Shown in pieces: positions 6,434 through 10,992 of a stretch of DNA of 10,992 nt. The position numbers and the translations under genes are program-made. The stretch's first letter is position 1; each line of letters begins with the position of its first letter. Below the pieces are notes generated by a model that was given only the letters and a program-made list of their open reading frames with translations, made no database searches and was not told the origin of the DNA. This DNA is from Bacillota bacterium (GTDB lineage: Bacteria > Bacillota > Clostridia > Clostridiales > Clostridiaceae). Location: positions 1 to 10,992 of the forward strand of contig JAEXSY010000401.1 in the NCBI GenBank assembly GCA_023440105.1. Direction: 5' to 3'.

Positions 6434-8232
6434 CAAATATTCTCCTCCAATTCTCCATAAGGTATTGCCGGAAATATTAAAGTTATGCAGGTTCCATAAT
6501 CAGGCTTACTTTCAATGGATACACCATATTCCTCTCCAAAATATAGCTTTATACGCTCATGAACATTTCTAAGTCCAATACCAGATCCCTTTGTGGACTT
6601 AGGTCCAGCCTTAAGCAGCTCATTAACCGTTTCTTCTGTCATTCCCATACCATTATCCTCTACAGTGATATTTACCCTACCATCTCTCACAGAGGCTCTT
6701 ATATCTATGATTCCATCTCCATCCATATAGTCCATGCTGTGATATATGGCATTTTCAACCAGGGGCTGAACCGCCAGCTTTATTGTAGACATGTTCATTA
6801 CCTCTTTATCTCCATGAACTCTATACTTAAATTTATCCTTATATCTATACTCCTGTATGAGAAGATAATTCTTAACATGCTCCAGCTCATTGGCAACGGT
6901 TATTATGTTCCTTCCCTTACTTATACTTATCCTGAAGAATCGACCTAAGGCAGTTACAGCTCGTACAGCACCTTCATATTCCTCCTGCTCTATCATCCAT
7001 ACTATTATGTCCAAGGTATTATACAAAAAATGAGGATTTATCTGGGCCTGGAGAGCGTTGAGTTCACTTTTTTGCTTCTCTACATGCTCCTCCACAATCT
7101 CTTCTGTAAGCCTCTTCATTCTGTTAACCATGTTTTGAATAGAGCTTCCAAGGCTTCTCACCTCGTAATATCCTCCAATATATATTTCTCTTTCGTTTCC
7201 ATATTCCTCGAGTCCCTTTAAGGATTCTTCTAAGCGCTTAATTGGATATGTAATTTTATTGGTTATATAGGTATTAACTAAGATAAGCATTTCTAGTAGA
7301 AAAAGTAAAACAATCAAAAGAAAAAGTACATTATCCACTCCTACGGTTACTAGATCTTTTGTAGAAACTATTCCTACTACTCTCCAACCGGTGTAGCCCA
7401 CGGTATTAATTATCACAGATCTTTCTTCACCTGAAAGCTTATCTTCATAATTACCATCCTTATAACTTGCTAGCTCAAGGTTATTCTCTTTTTTTATCCC
7501 TGAGGCTAGGAGCTGCTGGTAAGGATGATAAATAATATTTCCTATATCATCCATTAAGTAAACATAACCATCATTGGATAGCCGTATATTTTCAAAAAGC
7601 TGTGATATTCCATTATATTTTAATACCATCAGCAGTACTCCCTGCTCTGTATCTTTCTCCTTTGTTATTTCCACAGAGGAGCTTAAATACACTACCCATT
7701 CATACCTATAATCAGCCCCAGCAAATACCCTCTCTACCCTGGGGTTAAAAAAATGAAAATTCTCTGGTTTTTCCTTTGCCCTGATAAACCACTCCTCGGA
7801 GGTTACCTGAGCATCTTTTGAAAGGCTTGCTGCCGGTGCTGAGTTGAGTATTTTCCCCTCTGAAGAGAAGACAACCAGCTTATCTATGTAACTGCTGTAG
7901 GTATTATATAGCAGTTCAAATTTCTCATCTATCTCATCAGCTTCTAGCTCATTATTTTTAATAATATTATAATAAAGGGCATCAGAAACACCAATCATAT
8001 CACGAAGGTAGGTATTAAGAGAAAGCTTAGCCTGCTCAACAAGATTTCTATTCTCATTCTGTACCGTTTCTTCTATCTGATTAGAAAACCTTAAATAGAT
8101 GGTCAGAGCAGTTAAGGTAATAGCTAAAACCGCAGTTATAGTAAAAGATAGAAAAACTGCGTATCTTATTCCCAAATAAGGAAAGTGATTCTTTAATACT
8201 TCAAAGGCTCTTTTAAATTTTATTTTGCTCAT
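6433..8232 (-). CDS. Sensor histidine kinase, YesM/LytS family with extracellular Cache-type domain
   Basis: This membrane kinase phosphorylates a partner response regulator. With the start chosen here (599 residues), the order is as follows. Transmembrane helix 1 spans about 25-47. An extracellular double-Cache-like region covers about 48-300, with FFNPRVERVFAG inside it. Transmembrane helix 2 spans 302-324, followed by HAMP (about 325-380). The His_kinase box QINPHFLYNT has phospho-acceptor His401. The ATPase has an N box with Asn494, a G1 DNGMG with Asp526 just before it, and a G2 GSGIGL at about 549-554. ATG 8232 has AAGGA seven bases upstream. The longer frame from ATG 8274 overlaps the regulator stop as ATGA but lacks a ribosome site; it would add 14 residues. 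It lies second in the operon and is translationally coupled to the next gene by TGATG. The partner is almost certainly the regulator upstream; sugar-loaded binding proteins are the likely input. Confidence 0.93.
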   Translation of the reverse strand: MSKIKFKRAFEVLKNHFPYLGIRYAVFLSFTITAVLAITLTALTIYLRFSNQIEETVQNENRNLVEQAKLSLNTYLRDMIGVSDALYYNIIKNNELEADEIDEKFELLYNTYSSYIDKLVVFSSEGKILNSAPAASLSKDAQVTSEEWFIRAKEKPENFHFFNPRVERVFAGADYRYEWVVYLSSSVEITKEKDTEQGVLLMVLKYNGISQLFENIRLSNDGYVYLMDDIGNIIYHPYQQLLASGIKKENNLELASYKDGNYEDKLSGEERSVIINTVGYTGWRVVGIVSTKDLVTVGVDNVLFLLIVLLFLLEMLILVNTYITNKITYPIKRLEESLKGLEEYGNEREIYIGGYYEVRSLGSSIQNMVNRMKRLTEEIVEEHVEKQKSELNALQAQINPHFLYNTLDIIVWMIEQEEYEGAVRAVTALGRFFRISISKGRNIITVANELEHVKNYLLIQEYRYKDKFKYRVHGDKEVMNMSTIKLAVQPLVENAIYHSMDYMDGDGIIDIRASVRDGRVNITVEDNGMGMTEETVNELLKAGPKSTKGSGIGLRNVHERIKLYFGEEYGVSIESKPDYGTCITLIFPAIPYGELEENI

Positions 8233-8239
8233 AGCAGTT

Positions 8240-8244
8240 TCCTT
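8240..8244 (-). promoter_or_regulatory. Ribosome binding site that favours the inner kinase start
   Basis: AAGGA lies seven bases before ATG 8232. Upstream of the alternative ATG 8274 the sequence (gccttccagttttag) has no Shine-Dalgarno match. This supports the shorter kinase, though coupled reinitiation at the ATGA remains possible. Confidence 0.5.
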
Positions 8245-8270
8245 ATGAATTTTTATTTTCTGAAGTCTTA

Positions 8271-9860
8271 TCATCTAAAACTGGAAGGCGATACTTTAAA
8301 CCTTTTCTTAAAAACATATCTGAAATAATTAGACTCCTCATAGCCAACCTTTTGAGCAATGACATAGGTTTTATCATCTGTCCCTCTTAATAGCTCCACT
8401 GCCTTGTTAAGCCTAACCTCTGTTAAATATTGAATATAATTTTGACCGGTTTCTTTTTTGAAAATAGTAGAAAAGTATGATGGACTTATGTGAATTTTAC
8501 TGCAAACCTTGTCTACGGAAAGATCCCACTCATGATAGTGGTTATTTATGTATTCTTTAGCCTCTTCCACTATTTTTTTTGTACTGGTTACCCGTCTTTC
8601 ACTGATGCTGGTATTCATTTTTATGGATATATTAAGGAGCTTATTCATAAGCATCTCTTTTGAAAGCTTTCCTGAAAGCACTGTATACCACTGCTCTCTA
8701 TCTCCTAATATCTCTCTTTCATCCAGCTTATAGCTCTGAATGATAGAGAACAAAGTATTTAGTATCCCTAAAAGATAGGTGTTGTAAGTGAATTCATTGA
8801 TTTCAGCACCAGTTAGCTTGTCCGTTATTTCCTGTATATTCTCCTCTATATGGCTTATAGGTCCAAACTTAATTGCCATAAGAAGCTTTTTTTCAACCAT
8901 GGTATCGAATATGGATTCTTCACCTTTAATGCTCTCCATATCCTTAATATATATTGCCCGGCCCTCCCCCATGACAGCTTTATATTCTACAGCAGTCTTA
9001 CTTTCATGATATGACTTCTTTATATTGGTCAGCTTCTTATAAAACCGCCCGGTACCGCTGGTAACGCTGATATTGAGTACTTTTTGAGCTGTGAGACACA
9101 CATAATTGTTTATATCCATAAGCTCTCCAAGGGCCTCTTCCTGCCATGAACTTATGACAATAATGCTAGATAAGCTTATAAAACTTATAAAATTGCACTT
9201 ATCCTGGAAGGCTTCGTCTACTATATTCTTAACAGAAACCGTTATCAACTCCTTTAGTCGCAGCTCTTCCTCATTTATTGGTGAACTGATATCAAAAAAG
9301 CTTACGGCTCTGTATTTTCCTTTATCGACAGAAATATCATAGAGCTTCATGCGAGAAGCTATCTCCTCATTGCTCAGGGTGCCTGTTAAGACCTCATGAA
9401 GGAACTGTATTTTTATAAAAGGAAGACTGTCTCTATACCTTGCCTCAAGGATTTGTAAATTTCTCTTTTCTTCAATTTCCCTGTCCAGTATGCCCTTTAC
9501 CCTTAAGAGCATATCCTTTACTTCAAAGGAGTTTATTGGTTTTAAAATATAGTCTATAGCCTTAAGCCTGATAGCCTCCTGTGCATATTCAAACTCATCA
9601 AAGCCCGTTAAGAATATGAGCTTTAAATGAGGTTTATCCCTCAGGAGTCTCTCAGCCATGGTTATCCCATCCATAAAAGGCATCTTTATATCCGTAAGTA
9701 CCAGATCTATGTCTAATGCCTCAGCTTTTTCAAGGGCTTCCTCCCCATTTTCCGCTTCAGCTATTATCCTAAAGCCAAGCTCCTCCCATTTTACTCTATT
9801 GACCATTCCTTCTCTAACAGCAGCCTCATCATCAACAATCATGATATTATATAGCTTCAT
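8271..9860 (-). CDS. YesN-type response regulator with AraC DNA-binding domain
   Basis: This 529-residue cytoplasmic transcription regulator is the first gene of the operon. Residues 1-120 are the receiver domain: Asp10 and Asp11 form the acidic pocket, Asp57 in LTDIKMP is the phosphorylation site, Thr85 is the switch residue, and Lys107 in LKP is the conserved lysine. Residues about 130-420 form the poorly conserved middle region typical of YesN proteins. Residues about 425-529 are an AraC/XylS double helix-turn-helix, with DLSVDKVCSKIHISPSYFSTIF as the first motif region and the signature VGYEESNYFRYVFKKRFKVSPSSFR ending the protein at its natural C-terminus. The ATG has GGAGG about seven bases upstream, and an extended -10 promoter lies at 9890-9898. 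It is expected to be phosphorylated by the kinase encoded next to it. Targets may include sugar transport or catabolism genes outside this window; autoregulation is possible, but no repeated operator was seen. Confidence 0.94.
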   Translation of the reverse strand: MKLYNIMIVDDEAAVREGMVNRVKWEELGFRIIAEAENGEEALEKAEALDIDLVLTDIKMPFMDGITMAERLLRDKPHLKLIFLTGFDEFEYAQEAIRLKAIDYILKPINSFEVKDMLLRVKGILDREIEEKRNLQILEARYRDSLPFIKIQFLHEVLTGTLSNEEIASRMKLYDISVDKGKYRAVSFFDISSPINEEELRLKELITVSVKNIVDEAFQDKCNFISFISLSSIIVISSWQEEALGELMDINNYVCLTAQKVLNISVTSGTGRFYKKLTNIKKSYHESKTAVEYKAVMGEGRAIYIKDMESIKGEESIFDTMVEKKLLMAIKFGPISHIEENIQEITDKLTGAEINEFTYNTYLLGILNTLFSIIQSYKLDEREILGDREQWYTVLSGKLSKEMLMNKLLNISIKMNTSISERRVTSTKKIVEEAKEYINNHYHEWDLSVDKVCSKIHISPSYFSTIFKKETGQNYIQYLTEVRLNKAVELLRGTDDKTYVIAQKVGYEESNYFRYVFKKRFKVSPSSFR

Positions 9861-9889
9861 CTCAAACCTCCGAAGATTTCCTATTGTAA

Positions 9890-9898
9890 ATTATAACA
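9890..9898 (-). promoter_or_regulatory. Extended -10 promoter of the sensor operon
   Basis: The minus strand reads TGTTATAAT, a TATAAT with the extended TGN, starting transcription near 9883. The leader would be about 22 bases and contain the GGAGG of the regulator gene. No good -35 is seen at 16-18 bases, which suits an extended -10 or activator-dependent promoter. Confidence 0.55.
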
Positions 9899-9936
9899 TA
9901 TTTTGATATTAAAGGTAGTGAAAAACTCCAAAATAT

Positions 9937-9968
9937 AAGACCGCTATAAAATAATCTATAGCGGTCTT
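9937..9968 (-). terminator. Terminator after the first DUF4177 gene
   Basis: A perfect 12-base inverted repeat (AAGACCGCTATA/TATAGCGGTCTT) encloses an eight-base loop. On the minus strand it is followed by the T-rich ATATTTTGGAGTTTTT, a moderate rather than ideal T run. It separates the DUF4177 unit from the sensor operon, about 40 bases upstream of the operon promoter. Confidence 0.75.
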
Positions 9969-9983
9969 AAGGGGGATATTTTC

Positions 9984-10178
9984 TTATCTGCTTCTTTTAA
10001 ATACAAGAGTGTCTTTGTCCACTAAAGGAGCAATACCTAAGGTATCTGTATCTGCCTTAATTAAAGTTACAAGCTCCCAGCCTTCCATACCAAAATTGTT
10101 GAGACTTTCTGATAAGCTCATACCCTCTGCCTCACTCTGAAAGCTATCAAGAGAAACTGTTTTGTATTCCCATGTCAT
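9984..10178 (-). CDS. DUF4177 domain protein, copy 1
   Basis: This 64-residue protein is a complete DUF4177 member. It has the family's N-terminal WEYKT, a central GMEGWELVT, and a C-terminal LVFKRS. The function is not known. It is small, soluble and lacks a signal peptide. The ATG has GAGG five bases and GGAGG about ten bases upstream. An extended -10 promoter lies at 10226-10234 and a hairpin follows the stop, so it is an independent transcript. It is clearly paralogous to the protein encoded at 10409-10606: the two share WEYKT, SLD-FQS, the LNN-G-EGWELVT core and LVFKRS with nearly equal length. Confidence 0.85.
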   Translation of the reverse strand: MTWEYKTVSLDSFQSEAEGMSLSESLNNFGMEGWELVTLIKADTDTLGIAPLVDKDTLVFKRSR

Positions 10179-10225
10179 AAATCCTCAACCTCCTCATATG
10201 CAAATATTACTGTTAACCTTACTTT

Positions 10226-10234
10226 ACTATAACA
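10226..10234 (-). promoter_or_regulatory. Extended -10 promoter of DUF4177 copy 1
   Basis: The minus strand reads TGTTATAGT, a one-mismatch TATAAT with extended TGN, about 48 bases upstream of the ATG. It is nearly identical to the sensor operon's TGTTATAAT. No strong -35 is evident. Confidence 0.45.
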
Positions 10235-10354
10235 GTATAAATTAGGAAACATAATATCAAACAAATTATTTAAATGTTTACAGTATCTATAATTTTATTT
10301 CACATTTAATTTCCGGTAAGGAATTTTTGTATAATAACGTGAATTTAAATATAT

Positions 10355-10385
10355 AAAAAAATGACATGAACTAAGCCATGTCATT
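10355..10385 (-). terminator. Terminator after DUF4177 copy 2
   Basis: On the minus strand AATGACATG pairs perfectly with CATGTCATT around the eight-base loop GCTTAGTT, and the 3' arm extends into a run of T. This is a textbook rho-independent terminator about 23 bases past the stop codon. It shows that the two DUF4177 copies are separate transcription units. Confidence 0.88.
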
Positions 10386-10408
10386 ATACAAAAACCAATT
10401 TAATTACT

Positions 10409-10606
10409 CTACTGTTTACTTCTTTTAAATACTAAAATGCTGCTATCAATTTTCGGTGGATTTCCTACGGTGGCAGTATTACCTCGAAGCGTTGTCACAA
10501 GCTCCCAGCCTTCATTTCCATAGTTATTCAGCTGCTCCTCTATTGTACTTCCTCCTCCGCTGCTCTGAAAATGGTCAAGACTCTCAGTCTTATATTCCCA
10601 TTTCAT
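10409..10606 (-). CDS. DUF4177 domain protein, copy 2
   Basis: This 65-residue protein is a DUF4177 paralogue of the neighbour at 9984-10178, with WEYKT at 3-7, the central GNEGWELVT and the end LVFKRS. It carries a glycine/serine stretch (SSGGGS) where the other copy has an acidic SEAEG. The ATG at 10606 has AAGGAG ten bases upstream. A GTG at 10615 would add three residues but lies only one base from that site, so it is rejected. The gene starts 83 bases after the AI-2E transporter stop with no hairpin between them, so readthrough from the transporter is possible; no clear promoter of its own was found. Function unknown. Confidence 0.85.
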   Translation of the reverse strand: MKWEYKTESLDHFQSSGGGSTIEEQLNNYGNEGWELVTTLRGNTATVGNPPKIDSSILVFKRSKQ

Positions 10607-10616
10607 ACAAACCACA

Positions 10617-10622
10617 CTCCTT
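10617..10622 (-). promoter_or_regulatory. Ribosome binding site deciding the DUF4177 copy 2 start
   Basis: AAGGAG lies ten bases before ATG 10606 but only one base before GTG 10615. This spacing rules out the longer reading frame. Confidence 0.55.
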
Positions 10623-10689
10623 ATTTTTTCCTGTTAATATTATCTCGCTGAGAGGAAAAAATATTCATCATCCACCAACAAATAAAAGC

Positions 10690-10992
10690 TTACCTATCTT
10701 CCAGATCCTCAGGACTTATACCTTTTTCTCTGAGTCGTTTGTTAATCCATATGGAAAACAAAGTATAAAGTACTCCACAGAGAGGAACTCCTATGAGCAT
10801 TCCTAGTACACCAAAATATCCTGCTCCTAAGGTTATGGCCAGAAGAACCCATAGAGCTGAAAGACCTATAGAATTACCCACTACAAGCGGATAGATTAAA
10901 TTACCTTCTATCTGCTGAACCACAACAATGAGCACTATAAACCATACCACCTTGCTTGGCTCTATCATGAGTATTATAAAGGCTCCTGGTAC
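10690..10992 (-). CDS. AI-2E family transporter, C-terminal part (5' end outside window)
   Basis: The last 100 residues of an AI-2E family membrane protein (PF01594) are present, entering from the right edge and ending at TAA 10690-10692. The frame is open to the last base (VPGAFIIL), so the internal ATG at 10968 is not a start. Visible hydrophobic segments are FIILMIEPSKVVWFIVLIVVV and ALWVLLAITLGAGYFGVLGML. The conserved family motif QQIEGNLIYPLVVG lies between them. The charged tail NKRLREKGISPEDLEDR is cytoplasmic. Members are usually about 350-400 residues with eight helices and include AI-2 exporters, Na+/H+ antiporters and uncharacterised permeases, so the substrate cannot be given. 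No terminator is seen after the stop. Confidence 0.9.
   Translation of the reverse strand, partial: VPGAFIILMIEPSKVVWFIVLIVVVQQIEGNLIYPLVVGNSIGLSALWVLLAITLGAGYFGVLGMLIGVPLCGVLYTLFSIWINKRLREKGISPEDLEDR

Noticed and set aside
6434..6436. TTG as start of the first binding protein
   Set aside because: The adjacent ATG 6433 forms a TGATG overlap and is better spaced from GGAGG; the difference is one residue.
9917..9927. 11-base match AGTGAAAAACT to the complement of the heptamer tract (2691-2701)
   Set aside because: It is a single low-complexity match without neighbouring 7-base units, so probably chance.
10456..10806. Plus-strand ORF of 116 codons
   Set aside because: It lies opposite DUF4177 copy 2 and the AI-2E gene, both clearly coding on the minus strand. 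It has no recognisable domain or ribosome site.

Overview
The window is AT-rich, with strong GGAGG-type ribosome binding sites, TATAAT promoters (often with an extended TG) and hairpin-plus-T-run terminators. Its proteins (UPF0371/DUF1846, a YesN/YesM-type two-component system, DUF4177, AI-2E transporter) fit a low-GC Firmicute, most likely Clostridium in the broad sense. Every gene that can be supported lies on the minus strand, so transcription runs from right to left.

Layout from right to left: the 3' end of an AI-2E family transporter enters at the right edge (10690-10992). Two small DUF4177 paralogues follow (10409-10606 and 9984-10178), each with its own terminator. The core is a tightly packed four-gene operon (9860 down to 4450). 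It encodes a YesN-type AraC response regulator, a YesM-type sensor histidine kinase, a membrane-anchored periplasmic-binding-protein-like protein, and a second anchored binding protein of the galactose/glucose MglB family. An extended -10 promoter precedes it, an ATGA-type junction and a TGATG overlap join its first three genes, and a strong terminator closes it. No ABC ATPase or permease is present. To the left are a single-gene UPF0371 unit (2747-4252), a degenerate heptanucleotide repeat tract with a terminator, a flavodoxin-domain protein (1815-2348), and most of an S9 acylaminoacyl-peptidase gene (1-1671) that runs off the left edge.

The four-gene operon reads best as an extracytoplasmic sugar-sensing module. 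Two binding proteins tethered by N-terminal helices would capture ligand outside the membrane and pass the signal to the Cache-type kinase. The kinase would phosphorylate the AraC-type regulator, whose targets are presumably transport or catabolic genes elsewhere. The nearest precedent is the XylFII-LytS-YesN three-component system of Clostridium beijerinckii. The apparent extra here is a second, MglB-class binding protein with an intact calcium loop and most of its sugar-contact residues.

Two further oddities are directly visible. The S9 peptidase reading frame is open over 557 codons except for one in-frame TAA at codon 19, just after a well-formed start. A tract of about 117 bp of degenerate 7-base units abuts the UPF0371 stop codon.
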